Origin: Berberis thunbergii
Lineage: Eukaryota > Streptophyta > Magnoliopsida > Ranunculales > Berberidaceae
NCBI GenBank assembly: GCA_003290165.1
Contig: QNQO01000454.1
Span: 280,001 to 344,000 of the forward strand
Direction: 5' to 3'
Length of the DNA: 64,000 nt
Of the stretch, positions 34,524 through 45,925 are shown one piece after another. A program made the position numbers and the translations under genes. The notes beneath the pieces were generated by a model, which worked only from the letters and a program-made list of their open reading frames with translations, had not been told where the DNA came from and ran no database searches. Position 1 is the first letter of the stretch, and each line of letters starts with the position of its first letter.

Positions 34524-34960
34524 CATAAAAATCTGGAGTTTGCAGTAGATGAAAGTATTTTCTTGAGAGTTTTCCCTATGCAAGGTGTTATCAGGTTTAA
34601 AGGGGAAAACTAACTCTGAGATATATTGTTCCTTATGAGGTTGTTGAGAGAGTTGGCCCAGTGGCGTATCGACTTGAGTCGCCATAGTATATGTCTGGGA
34701 ATCATGATGTTTTCCATGTATCAATGCGTTAAAAATGTTCAGTAGATCCTACACAGATTATAGAGTCAGATGACGTAGAGATATCAAAGAATTTGTCATT
34801 TCCCGTGCGACTAATAGCTATTGTAGATAGGGATGAAAAACGATTGCAGCGGAAGACTACAAAGCTAGTTAAGGTTTAGTGGAGTGATCAGAAGGGTGAC
34901 GTGACATGGGATTTAGGGGATCATATTCGACAATTGTAGATATACTTATTCAGCAACCTT
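34524..34960 (+). pseudogene. Del/Tekay-type chromovirus integrase C-terminus with chromodomain
   Basis: Reads VDESIFLRVFPMQGVIRFKG, LRYIVPYEVVERVGPVAYRL, GNHDVFHVSMR and, further on, VDPTQIIESDDVEISKNLSF and KTTKLVKV-stop-WSDQKGDVTWDL. This is the GPY/F module and chromodomain of Del-type chromoviruses, which directs integration into heterochromatin. In the next bases PFFVQSNLRDEI recalls the FRDEIxL end of the polyprotein. Several stops are present. It belongs to a different element from the Tat pol just upstream; the junction lies between 34306 and 34523. Confidence 0.78.
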
Positions 34961-34984
34961 TTTTTGTTCAGTCTAATCTCAGGG

Positions 34985-37140
34985 ACGAGATTATTTTGAG
35001 GGTGCATAATGAGACAACTATATTTTTTATTTTATTTTATTTTTTATTAGCCCAACGTAATAACCTAATTACATTTAGTGCCCCTTGAAGAAAATTTTAT
35101 TTCCTTAATGAATTGAGTGTTACATATGTCACAGAGAGTAACATCTACCAAAGAATGGTTATATCTATCAAGAGATTCATTTAGGTGGACATCTGTGAGC
35201 CTAAGAATCAATAGTTTTCATTTTTGAAAGAGAATGACAGGAAGAGAAATCAGAGAAAGAGTGGTTGAGAGTAGAGAAAATAAAAATTTGGTGTGTGAAG
35301 GATTTGAATAATTAAGTTAAAATTAAGACGAATGGAATGAGAAATTGGGAGGAATAATCGAATATTTTCACAAGGTTGATCAAGGAGATTTTTGGTCTTA
35401 CGGATCAGGTGAGTAAAATCTAACTAAAATCTTTAACTCGGATTAATTTGGATAACACATGATTATATTAGTATTTTCGATTTGGTTTGGGATGCTAAAG
35501 TATGTTTATGTTAGTGTATTTACTCTTCGTTTTGTTAAATTGAACTATGGATGGAACCATCAGATACTAGTCCAAGGTTTCCAATGATGGGTAGAATGTC
35601 TGATTTTGATGATAATTGAAGAAGTTACAACGAACTAAAAACTGCATGTTGAAAATTGTTTTTACTTTGTTTTGGTTTAGTGGTTAAGTGGGTATGTTCA
35701 TCAAATAATAACTTTCATGGTGATTAGTAACATGTTTAAATGAGAATATCATTGGATAGTTTGCGATGAGAGGTTTCCAATGATGTGTAGAATGTTCCAT
35801 TTGGGTGAGAATTGAGAAAGTTACATTGAATTGAAAATTGTAGGTTGAGCACTGATTTTGGGTATGTTTTAGCTAAGTGGAGAAGATAATAACGTCATGC
35901 TGATGTAATCGCTTGACTCGACCAAACTTTGACTGGATATAAAGTTTTTGATGCCATCGCGATCATCACGTCAAAATTTAATTTGGAAATGAAATTATTT
36001 TGCATTATGAAATATTACAATTTTATCATTTTAATGCATTATGCCTTGAGCTGTGTGTTTTGAGTAAATGTTTTTGATTAGGTCATTGTGCATCATTAAT
36101 GATTATGCCATATTTGAAAGGTCAGCGGTGACCTAGATGAAGCTTTGAAAATAACATAACCTATTTTGGATTATTGAGTATACATGGTTGAAACCTTATG
36201 AAATGGTTGATAATGATTTTAATGATGACATGGACACTCTATTCTAGCATTGTAAATTGTACAATGAAGTAGAATATGGCTATAAAGGCCTCATTTTTTG
36301 GTACATGTGACGTTGCATAATTTTTCTTGTACAAACTAAGTTGTACAATCCATACAGAGTGAGTTGTACAAAGCATGTTTCCAAAAAGAGAAAACTATGC
36401 CACTAAACGAGTCATGACTCGCACGATATAGTGGAGTGTTCCCGAGGAGCAGAGACTGACTTCCCAAAAGAGGAAATCTAAGCCGCTGACTTCCTAAAAG
36501 AGGAAAACTAAGCCCCTAAACGAATCATGACTTGCGTGATACAGTGGAGTGTTCTTGAGGAAGCAGGGGAAGAATTAATAGGCTTGATACTCTTCCAATG
36601 CGCAGTTTTGTGTTTGAGATTTGGCTCGTGTGTCTAGTCATTTGAGGTGAAGTATGCATTTTAGATATGGCACCCCGTTTGAAATGCATACATACTCAAA
36701 GTTGATACTGGTGCACGCATGAAGGTGCATGGGTGAGACACAATCGGCACATGGATAGGAGCGATAGGGCATGTCATGACTTAAAAATCTATATGAAGCA
36801 TGTTCTCCAAAAGGAAAACTAAGCCACTGTACGAGTATGGACTCGTGTGTTACAGTAGGAGAGTTTCTGAAGACTAGGAAAGTATGACATGGTTCAAAAA
36901 TGAATATGTCATAATTTTAACATGGTCATGATTTGAAAATGAAGTACTTTAAGCATTTAAAGATATTACGAAATATGTGCATCTGAGTTGCAGAGAGAGA
37001 TAGACGGATTGATTATGTGTTGCAGGTGGTGGTCTATCTCAGAGGATTGATTTATTAAATTGTTACACTTCCGCTGATTATATGAATTCCACATCATTAA
37101 TAAGTTGTATAGCATGATATGATGTCATGTTTCATCATAA
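34985..37140 (+). mobile_element. 3' LTR region of the Del/Tekay-type element
   Basis: About 2.1 kb without coding potential after the chromodomain. It holds internally repeated blocks typical of long Del LTRs: GAGTCATGACTCG / ATAGTGGAGTGTTC near 36400, again near 36515 and a third, weaker copy near 36825, plus a ~90-bp duplicate at about 35570 and 35770 (CAATGATGGGTAGAATGT against CAATGATGTGTAGAATGT). No second LTR is in the window, so exact borders are uncertain. Confidence 0.6.
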
Positions 37141-39645
37141 TCGTCACTTCTTTACCTACCCAACCTTATCTTCTATTTCACACCCTCCCATCTCCTTATG
37201 TGAATATAGCACTGAATAATTCACCAAAGTAAAAGCTACTCTGATATATATCTCATTTTGGTTGGGATAATTACTTTCATTTGGTCTCCTTCCATTTTCA
37301 ACTGAGAAAACATTTGTTGCTTGGTTTTGCTTGGATTATCAACAATAACATCAATAGGTTCACTTTCATTTTGTTTCAAATTTTGCTTGCTGATCTTTTT
37401 TTTACCCCAAAAGGTAAAACTTTCATTAAAATATTAACATAGATATACAAAAGGCCTTAAAATCATTACAACCAAAATTAGTAATTTTCAATCAGACAAT
37501 CAAAGAAAACCACTTTGAATGAAGGGAGATGTGCCACGCCACTAACTCCAAACAGTAATCAATTCCTCCGTAATGATTCTATAAAGTTTTTAGGGAATAT
37601 TCTATTATAGGCTCTCTCCATACTTTCCAGCGCAATGCGAGGGCTGCACACTCCACATTATCTTCCCTTTTTGAGAAAGGTGCCTTGGAGTCCTCCAACA
37701 TCTCAGCATATCCTCCATTGAAGTCTGCATAAACAAGACAACCAATCACAATGGACAAGAAGATGTCTTATGCTCGCGGGCTCAATGTCACAAGGAGTAC
37801 ATGTTTTGTCTGTCTACAATACACGTCTACGAGTCAACTCTAAACTTCAAAGTTTGTTCCACAACCATTGTCCACATAAAAAGGATAGGCCTCAATGGAA
37901 CCCTTCTCTTCATAACCTAGTCGAAAAATAATTGACCCACTTGGAACATGATTTGACACCAGTCTCAAAAAAGAGAAATTCTAGGTGTCGAGGAAACCAG
38001 CGAGGAAATGAGCGAGGGGAGGGAGGTGGCGGGGTGGTGACCAACATGACCAACATAACAAATCATAATCTGCCAATATTTGCCTACTCAAAAATCTTTG
38101 AAATAGCATGATTATTCTCATTTGTGACTTCTTGTGGCATGTTAGTGCTGGCAACAATAATATCAGATTGTTGTTGTTCCATATTGCTTGAAGCATGCTA
38201 ATGATTTACCAAGCTATTTGTCAATTTTTCTTTCATCTGTACTTTAAATTGTTTGTGCTCAAAACCCAAATTGTTTCTAGCCTGCCAAATATGATCAAGG
38301 ACAATAGCTGCTTTAACCATGTTTTGTTCCCTTTCATACCCGCTATTGTGCATTTACCATAAGAACTCCAAAAAGTCTTCATGAGAGAAATCTACTATAT
38401 CCCATCTAACCGGTATCTTAGAAATACTTCAAACTTGGACAACAAGAGGATATTTAAAAAGAACATGCCTTGATGTCTCCTTTTTTGTGATGCAAAGTGG
38501 GCATTCATTGCTCACTGTTATATGATGTTGTTTAAGGACCTCTCCCACATGAAGTAGTCCTTTGTATATTTTTCACATAAACAATTGAACTTGATAAGGG
38601 ATCTTGAGCTTCCAAACACCTTGAAACAGTATCCTATCATCACCTCTAGATGAAGAGGGATTAGTAAAACATGTCGCCTCATTCCTGAAGGATCTATAGG
38701 CACCAATTTCGCAGTGAAGATACATTTGGTATCATGCTTCTAAATAAGCACATCATCTTCCTCCGAGTGTCTAATGGGAGTGTCAAGGATGGCCTTAGCT
38801 ACTTGTTGGGGAAAAAGTTCTATAATTGGTTGGTTTCATCCTTTATGCCCTCCCTTTTCTTGAATAATCAGGTCTGTCATGGAATCAAACAAAGATAAGG
38901 TAGTCAGAGACAAATAGTCACTAAGAGTGACAAAATCAGATAACCAGAGGGACAAAGATCCCCATTGGCAACCATCCACAAGAATCCTTTAGTGAAGATA
39001 CTTAGAGTTTTCCCCGAACTCCTCTAAAGGAAAAAGGAACCCGATTTGGTGAAGCATGCTTGGAAAAGGCTACAATCTTTGAAGTAACTAGACTTGAAGA
39101 GTGTTGTTCAAAGGTCATTTGGTCGCTCTAAATTTCTAACCACCGTCTTGGACAACAGAGCAAGGTTTTTTAGTTTGGAAAGTTGAATATTTACCCCACC
39201 CATGTTTTTAAGGGCAGACACTAAATCCTATTTTGCAAGAAAATGAGCTTTACAGTTTTGGTACCCCTCCACCAAAACGACCTATTTAAAAAATCCAACT
39301 TCTTGTTGGGAGTAAGAAGGATTGCATAGGATAGAGGGGCATGGATGAAGATATTGATTAAATTAGAGTCGTTTTACTAGCCTGAGACCAAAGTTTGTAT
39401 TTCGAGTCAGCAAGGTACTTTTTAACTACATTAATCAAGTAGGAGAAATTTTGGGTTCTGTTTCGGCATAGAATTAGGGGAAGACCCAGATAAATTTTCT
39501 ATTTTTTTAGCAACTCTCATACCCAAGACCCTCAGGATCATGTTTTTGTGTTTGTGGTCGACATTGGCGGTAAACAAAATAGGGGATTTGTCAAAGTTAA
39601 TCAATTGACCTGACACGACACAATAATTATTAAGGATATTCTTTA

Positions 39646-39903
39646 CTAGATGGCATTGTTCAAAAGAAGCTTTGCAAAAAGGATTAGGTCATCTGCAAAC
39701 ACGTGGTGATTGATTTCTAGGGAGGACCTCCTTGCTTTAAAACCATATATGTCCCCATTTGCCTGGGCCTTCATCCACATTCTGGAAAGTGTTTTGGTTA
39801 GAACAATGAACAAAAAAGGAGAACAAGGGCCCCCTTGTCTAATACCTCTGCTAGGTTTGATGAAAGCATTAGTTTTTCCATTAATAAGAACATAGTAAGC
39901 CAC
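39646..39903 (-). pseudogene. LINE reverse transcriptase core fragment
   Basis: 85 residues: YYVLINGKTNAFIKPSRGIR, QGGPCSPFLFIVLTKTLSRM and NHHVFADDLILFAK. These are RT motifs 3-5 of plant L1-type LINEs; FADD is the catalytic Asp pair. RGIRQGGP carries G where RQGDP is usual, so a conserved Asp is lost. The frame is otherwise open here. Confidence 0.88.
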
Positions 39904-40091
39904 TAAGGATAAGCAACAATGTAGGAGGTTGCACCATTCACTTGAGAAACCCAGGGCAGAGAAAACTTATATAAGAAATCCCCATTATCAATTTTGATAC
40001 TGATCCACCCATGTTTTCTCCTCCTGTATTTTTTTAATTGGTGCATCACTTCCTAAACCACCCCCGTATTGTCCCCAATTAGGCAACCTCT

Positions 40092-40990
40092 GATATGTGT
40101 TATTTATGCGGTGATTAATTAAGCATTATTGGGGGTTGGTCGATCCGATATGGGTAAAAATCGTTTTGGTTTAGTGAACTCAAATATCGACAATAAATCA
40201 CCAAGTCACCGACAAATCAACATAGTCAACTCGCCGATTTCTCACTTTATAAAAAAATTAATCCTAATCGCAGAAGCTCGAACAGAAGGGGGAGGGGAGG
40301 GGAAATGGAAGAAGAAGAAAAAAAAAAAAAGGAAAGTGGAGAGAATAAGATATGGCAACAGGGGAAAGAAAAAAAGGGGAAAGAGAAGAAGAAGAAAAAA
40401 GAGAATTCGATCGATCGCAGAGGCTGTGAGATATCACAATAGTGAATGAATAAGAAAAAAATATGCAACAATGATGGAGAAGGGTATGGCCGAAGAAGAA
40501 GTAGGAGTAGCTGACATGGTCAAAGTCAGCGGCCTGTTGGGGAAAAAGAACAAAACTATTTATTTTCTTCTCCTAATTTACCTTTTGGGGATGAAATCAC
40601 TGGTACGTATCTTGTTGTCTCAATCAAATTACTTCATTATTCTTCTTCTTCCTCTCAATCAAAATTCTTTATATTTCTATCTTGTTGTCTCATTGCTTTC
40701 AATTAGTTTTTTCCCTCTGATTTCAACTCAATCTTGATGTAGTGAACTATACTGGTACTATGGTAGAGTGGTACTGCAATTTCTGCAAATTTCATCAAAG
40801 GCCAGAAATCAATTTACATATTAGGAAAAATTTATTTACAAATTACAATAATCACATCATGCAAATTATTTTAATAGATATATCTTGTTTATTATAATTT
40901 ATATTATATCCGAATAATCTCTGATTAATATGTATAATCTTAAATCGGTACTGGACCGCAAAGGGTTCATTTTCCGCACAAACTACAGAG
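40092..40990. mobile_element. ~0.9-kb insertion splitting the LINE RT
   Basis: LINE coding resumes on both sides: - strand SPFYGAFIIG ends near 40995 and RGCLIGDNTG begins near 40092, adjacent residues in the family. Inside lies unrelated DNA with a GGTCGATCCGATATGGG motif, a purine-rich GAAGAAG tract (40300-40410) and a frame starting ATG 40471 (MAEEEVGVADMVKVSGLLGK). The ends are not clear inverted repeats, so the class is unknown. Confidence 0.6.
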
Positions 40991-41715
40991 CCTATGATGA
41001 AAGCCCCATAAAAAGGAGATATGAATTTAGGGAGATGGACTTTTAGTCAGTTGGCTAGGATCTTATAGAAGATTTTATAGCAGATATTGCAGAGGCTAAT
41101 GGGTCAGAATTGCAAGACTTGAGTAGGATTGGGGTATTGGGGATAAGGGCAATATATAAGTTGGAGGAACATGTTGTTTATGAAAAAAGTGTTAGACGGT
41201 ATTGATGACATCATCTTTCACTATGTTCCAGTACTTTTGAAAAAAATGGGTTGAAAACCATCCGGGTCGGGTGCTTTAAGGTTCCCAAACAACTTGAGGG
41301 TATTCCAAATTTCCTACCCTCCTAGAATAGAAATAAGAAAACAATTCTCTTTGCTACTAATGCAAGGTTAGAAAAGTTTGAGAAATTCAAAGTTTGAGTC
41401 TGGTTCAGAAGAAGTAAAGATGTCTTGAAGATAATCTTTAATGAGTATTGTCATATCTTCACTGTCAGAGACCCATTGATCCTCCCTGTTTTTTAGTTTA
41501 GAAATGGAATTTTTCTAACCCTTCAGAATGGTGGAGTTATGGAAGAACTTGTTATTCTTATCGCCAAGCGCATTAGAATTGTTTCTAGATTTGTTTTTTC
41601 TAATAAGAGTCCTCAGATCAGTAGTTCTTCAAGGAAGTTTATTGAGATTTACCAACTGGATGGTATCCTGTTCGGTGATGGGAAGAGCAAGTGGTCAATG
41701 TAATGCCTAGGAAAA

Positions 41716-42639
41716 ATGTAAAACTTAATAATAATAAAAACATATCATGGTTCCACTTTAACTTCTCCACGATTCCTGGAATTGTGGAAGCAGTTGTTAG
41801 CGCTTCCCCTGCTTAGCGCCATAGATAATCTAGTTCCTTGCATCCAATTGTTTGTGCTTGCTTCACTTTCATATCCACTAGCCTCTAAAAAAATGATTTA
41901 TTTCAAGCCCCAAAATTATTTTCTATATGAGTTTCTAGGGTGTTAAAGACACTAATAGCCACTAGCTACTAGAAAAGGAAAGGCTATAAGGAGAAAATGT
42001 TACTAAATATTGCAATGTCTTTATGTAATGCATCCTTTGGGTCCTCCCTGTGCAAATATTTCTAGAATACGGGATTCAAAGCTAGTATGGTCGAAGTTTC
42101 AGGCTTATCACCCAATGCTTCCCCGAGCAGCTTGTCTTTTCTTTTTCCTTGAGACACCCGAACTCCAGAGGAAGATGAAGAGTGATGTGTGTTGGAAAAG
42201 CACCTTATTAATGATACCTTTTTGTAATCACCACATCAAGAATGCACAGCGATTCTCAAACTTTCACCATAAATACTTTTTACTATTACTACATGTGGAA
42301 TCTAAATTACGCATTTTAGATACTGTAATGAGACATATATAAGAATCCCTATCCATTGAACTAAAAATGACACACACCCCATGTCGAATCAATGACATAG
42401 AAAAAAATTAAAATTGTAGTTGTATTAAAGAAAAACTAACCTGGTCAGGCTTTGATTGAGGCTTCGGGGCATGGGAACCGGGTATTGGACTTTTTGTAGG
42501 GAAGTACATGTTCTTCTTTGAATCATATTAGAAACCCGAAAGCTCTACAAAAAAAACTTCAACATAAAATCGTCAAATAAGAAATAGAAATACATAGATG
42601 TAGAAGTGAGAAACAAAAGAGAAGCCTGTACTTACTAAT
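41716..42639. other. Unassigned stretch between LINE and gypsy LTR
   Basis: No gene or repeat recognised. A 110-residue frame (42010-42342) has no familiar motif and shows no codon-like composition. Confidence 0.35.
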
Positions 42640-43195
42640 GATACATCAAATAAGACTATCATCACAACCATACACGTGGCAAAGTTCACTTATCACGAGG
42701 ACCAAGTACTTCAATTCAGAGCCAACCCACAAAAGCTCAAAAGGCAAATCCAGCCATTAAAGCCCAAAAGGGCGCTTCATAACAGATCACAGTCAGAGGC
42801 CAAAATCCCAGGCCCAACAAATCTCTCCCTTAAAGAGAAAAAATGGTACGAAGGAAACAAGTCATGGCAGGAGTTACTCCCCAATTGACGTGTCTTCATA
42901 AAAGAGGAGACTATTACAGAGAACATCTCCCCTTGTCAAGCCTCACATACTTAAGTCGCGCAAAGAATTAATAACGACCACTATATAAGGTAAAGGAACA
43001 TTCGACTAAGGTAAGGAACTTTAATTGAACTTTGTCTAAATTAAGTTTTCTCCTACACATTTACTGACTTAAGTATCAGGGTGCCTTCGGCCACCAAAAA
43101 GGTGGTATTTGGCAATCTAACAAAAAGGTGGTATTTGGCAATCTAACCCTTGTTTTGCAGGTCGGATTTCTAGGATACTAAATTCGAATGCATCA
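42640..43195 (+). mobile_element. 5' LTR of a second gypsy element
   Basis: About 555 bases ending GCATCA directly before a PBS. CTATATAAGG at about 42981 is a plausible TATA box. The left edge (TGATACATCA, about 42641) is a guess from the TG start. A GGTGGTATTTGGCAATCTAA segment is tandemly duplicated near 43101-43146. Confidence 0.6.
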
Positions 43196-43196
43196 A

Positions 43197-43215
43197 TTTG
43201 GCGTCGTCTGTGGGA
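43197..43215 (+). promoter_or_regulatory. Primer-binding site of the second gypsy element
   Basis: TTTGGCGTCGTCTGTGGGA follows the LTR end after one base. It equals the TTGGCGCCGTCTGTGGGA-type PBS of Tat elements with one C-to-T change. It gives + orientation, consistent with the gag downstream. Confidence 0.8.
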
Positions 43216-43298
43216 AAACGATAGTTTCCTTTCTGAAGGAGAGTTTGTAGTTGGAAATTTCCTTAGTTCTAATCAAGTAAAAATATAAGTAAGAACAA

Positions 43299-44760
43299 AT
43301 GGAACATTCTACAAACCCTCAACCCATCAACAATCAAGGCAACTCTTCTATTAGTGAAACTGAGTTACCAATATGGCATGTTCCAAATCCAACAAGAGCA
43401 GATCCAACTATGCTATATAATGCAATATTGCAACCTGGAATGGTGGCCCAATATTGGCAGACCCGTGTGACCAACTCATGATCCATATGGATTATCTGAT
43501 TAAAATAGTGGATAAGCTCATCCAAGAACGTGCTCAATTGCTGAACATATCCAAACGCCGCCACAATAAAACTCAGCCAACCACGTTTGAGAAAACCAAG
43601 AAACCCCTACCGAACTACGACAATCAAACTTTGAAGGCAATGAACTACAAGGAGATGGCTTCCAAAGTGATGGAATTCCAACACAATTCCATTGAGGATC
43701 GGAGTCACAAATCCTACTGTTTTGTACGAATTGGCCAGACTATCATTCTCTGATGCACTCATGAAGAGTTCTCTACCAAAAAAGTTCACTCCCCCAAAGT
43801 TTGAATGGTATAATGGCACTACTGATCCGACAGACCATCTGTGGCACTTCCACCACATGAATGGCATTGAAAGAAAACACGAAGGTCATTTTATGTCGAA
43901 CAATTTCGACTAGTCTTCATCCATGAGCGATAAGTTGGTTCAATAGTCTACCACCCAGGTCGATAAACTCCTTCCAAGCACTAGTCAATGCCCCGTTCAA
44001 TCACGAGATTCATTTGGCAGCCAACGAATGAGAAAGGGTCCACATTAAGCAAGCCCGAAGAAGCCATATGGGAGTATGTCACTCACTTTACAAGGAGTTA
44101 ACCATGATTGATGATTGCAGTGACGACACGGGCCGATTTCCACATTCACTTTCGAATTGAAGAGAGGACCGTTTTACAATTCTCTGAACCTAGACCCTTT
44201 AAAAAACATGGCAACCTTATTGAAGACCGCTAAATAATACATCACCCTAGAGGAGATGCTGGCCACTAAGAAGAAGAACGAATTCCAAAAGAAATCTTCC
44301 CCAGCAAACTGGGAGAAGAGAGAGGAAAGAAGAAGAGACGACAGACCTCAAGAGGAGAATGGTCAGTCGAAAAGGCATCGAACCAACGGAAGATCCAAAT
44401 TCAACTAGAAGAACACAGAAACTACAATTTGGAAAACCTAGACACGAACAGGTATCAAGTGTGGTAAAGAAGACATATAAATCGTACACGGCTTTGAAAA
44501 CAAGTCAAGCAAGCATCCTAAAGTCCATGTTGAAGTGGGAGGATATCAATTGACCACTCAAGATGAGACGAGACCAAGACGGACGAGATAAGAGCAAGTA
44601 TTTCTCTTTCCACAAGGATCACGGATACAACACTGAAAACTGCTACAATTTGAAAGACGAAATTGAGCACTTGATCCAGATAGGGTGATTCAGGAAGTTC
44701 CACAGGTTGCCAGACAAGTAGTCTAAAGGAAAAGAGAACGTAGACATCGCTACAGAATCA
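43299..44760 (+). pseudogene. Tat-type gypsy gag, broken
   Basis: Starts MEHSTNPQPINNQGNSSISE at 43299. The conserved gag core appears in the 43692 frame: LPKKFTPPKFEWYNGTTDPT and DHLWHFHHMNG. Later frames show KNMATLLKTAK-stop-YITLEEMLA and, near 44600-44690, [20 protein letters not shown], the nucleocapsid-like CxxHxDHGHxTEDC segment. At least five stops or frameshifts interrupt it. The capsid gene of an old + strand element whose LTR and PBS lie upstream; related to the gag at 10181-10924. Confidence 0.8.
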
Positions 44761-45067
44761 AAAAAACAACCTGGATAGCTAATATATGTTCTACACACAC
44801 AGCTGGAGAGAAAAACGATCTAACCGATCAACAAGCAATCAGTGGAGAGTGATACCATCCATTCAGATCATCAAAAAGGACCGGCCAACTGCACATGGAT
44901 GCTACTACATAGCCATGAAGGCCCCAAGCAGATAGCAAGCACCATCATGACAAGCGAACTACTGCAGCAACTCGGTCAGACAGATTTCAATCATCCAAAA
45001 GATAACACACACTACATTGCAAGAACCCAGCTTTCTTCTTCTTTGTCAATTGATATACCGTTCAACA

Positions 45068-45465
45068 ATGGGGATGCAGAGACGTTTGCATTTCAGACGG
45101 AGATCAACCAGCTAATCAGGCTTGAGGGTCTTAATAACAAAAATAAGCTTGATTCCCAACCTGAGCTCTTATCCACATTGTCCCCAACAAGGCCAGCAAC
45201 ACCCTCTCCATCATTGACAGTGGAACTGGCATGAACAAATCAGATTTGGTGAACAATTCAATACCATTGCAAGGTCTGGAACTTAGGAATTCATGGAAAC
45301 CTTGGTAGCTAGCACTGATGTGAGCATGATTGGAAAATTCGGTGTTGGATTCTACTCAGCTTACCTTATTGCTGAGAAAGTCATCATTTGGAGTACCTTG
45401 AAGAGTGCAAGCTCAAGAAATTGATTAAAAGCATTCTGAATTCATTAGCTACCCTATTGTGGCCA
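45068..45465 (+). pseudogene. HSP90 processed-pseudogene fragment
   Basis: Cytosolic HSP90 chaperone N-terminal (ATPase) region. ATG at 45068 stands where the family start is; a one-base loss shifts the frame. Segments in order: AETFAFQTEINQL, then after a deletion NNKNKLDSQPEL, SIIDSGTGMNKSDLVNN-like residues, [20 protein letters not shown], and finally [14 protein letters not shown] followed by HSEFISYPIVA. Pieces between them are missing, as if several deletions had occurred. No intron is visible, so it derives from mRNA. It sits inside the gypsy element, after gag and before an RNase H remnant. Confidence 0.87.
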
Positions 45466-45734
45466 TACACATGACGCAAACCATCAAAATTACGGGAGAA
45501 CCGTTAAGAAAGAGATAAGTAATGGCAAGAATCATTCCCTCGATGACACACCTCAATGAAGGAGAATATCGTTATAATAACATCCCCCTTCATTGCACCA
45601 TTCGAGTTTAAGTCACGCGCATAGTCGAATGCATTCAGTCCAAGAGATCGATCAAACACTAGACAACCAAAAGGATAACAACAACAAAGCAGGCTTCAGA
45701 AAATAAATAAAAATACTCCTCAAACATCAAGGGC

Positions 45735-45855
45735 ATGCAGGAGTCAGTCTACTATGTCAGCATGACATTTGCAAATGCGGAGTGAGCTACCAAGTTGTCG
45801 AGAAGCTAATTTTCGCCTTGGACTGCGTTGTGCGAGCTTGAGACCACTTGAGCCG
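45735..45855 (+). pseudogene. Gypsy RNase H remnant
   Basis: ESVYYVSMTFANAE then, past a stop, VVEKLIFALDC matches the KLVYYVSKTFADTKANY...EKLALALVVSSR segment of the Tat pol at 33330-33420. All of RT and most of RNase H are missing. Confidence 0.65.
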
Positions 45856-45925
45856 GATTAGTGTTGGGCTGACGCTTGGGCCTGCTATTCCTTGAGATCA
45901 TCATGACACTTGTACGGTGTAGAAG
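45850..45925. mobile_element. Gypsy LTR end fragment
   Basis: About 75 bases matching the outer end of the LTR at 11267-11911 (GGATTAGTGTTG...GCTGACGCTTG; GAGATCATCATGACAC). No full LTR surrounds it, so this is a remnant. Confidence 0.6.

Larger units (their letters stand above)
37399..41715 (-). mobile_element. LINE (L1-type non-LTR retrotransposon), 5' truncated
   Basis: On the - strand, with the 3' end marked by a poly-T on the + strand at 37399. From right to left: pre-RT segment (SNALGDKNNKFFHNSTILKG, EDQWVSDSEDM), RT start (KAPDPDGFQPIFFKS; FRPISLCNxxYKI-like, near 41100), FADD box, a SGQLINFDKSPILF segment (about 39600), a zinc-binding reverse-transcriptase segment ECPLC near 38500, and a C-terminal RNase H-like piece (ADFNGGYAEMLEDSKAPFSK, near 37720). 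The endonuclease domain is absent. Frames are broken by many stops. An unrelated 0.9-kb insertion splits the RT at about 40092-40990. Confidence 0.85.

Noticed and set aside
44842..45234. A real 130-residue protein
   Set aside because: The frame fuses unassigned gypsy sequence to out-of-frame HSP90 debris, with a deletion inside the HSP90 part.
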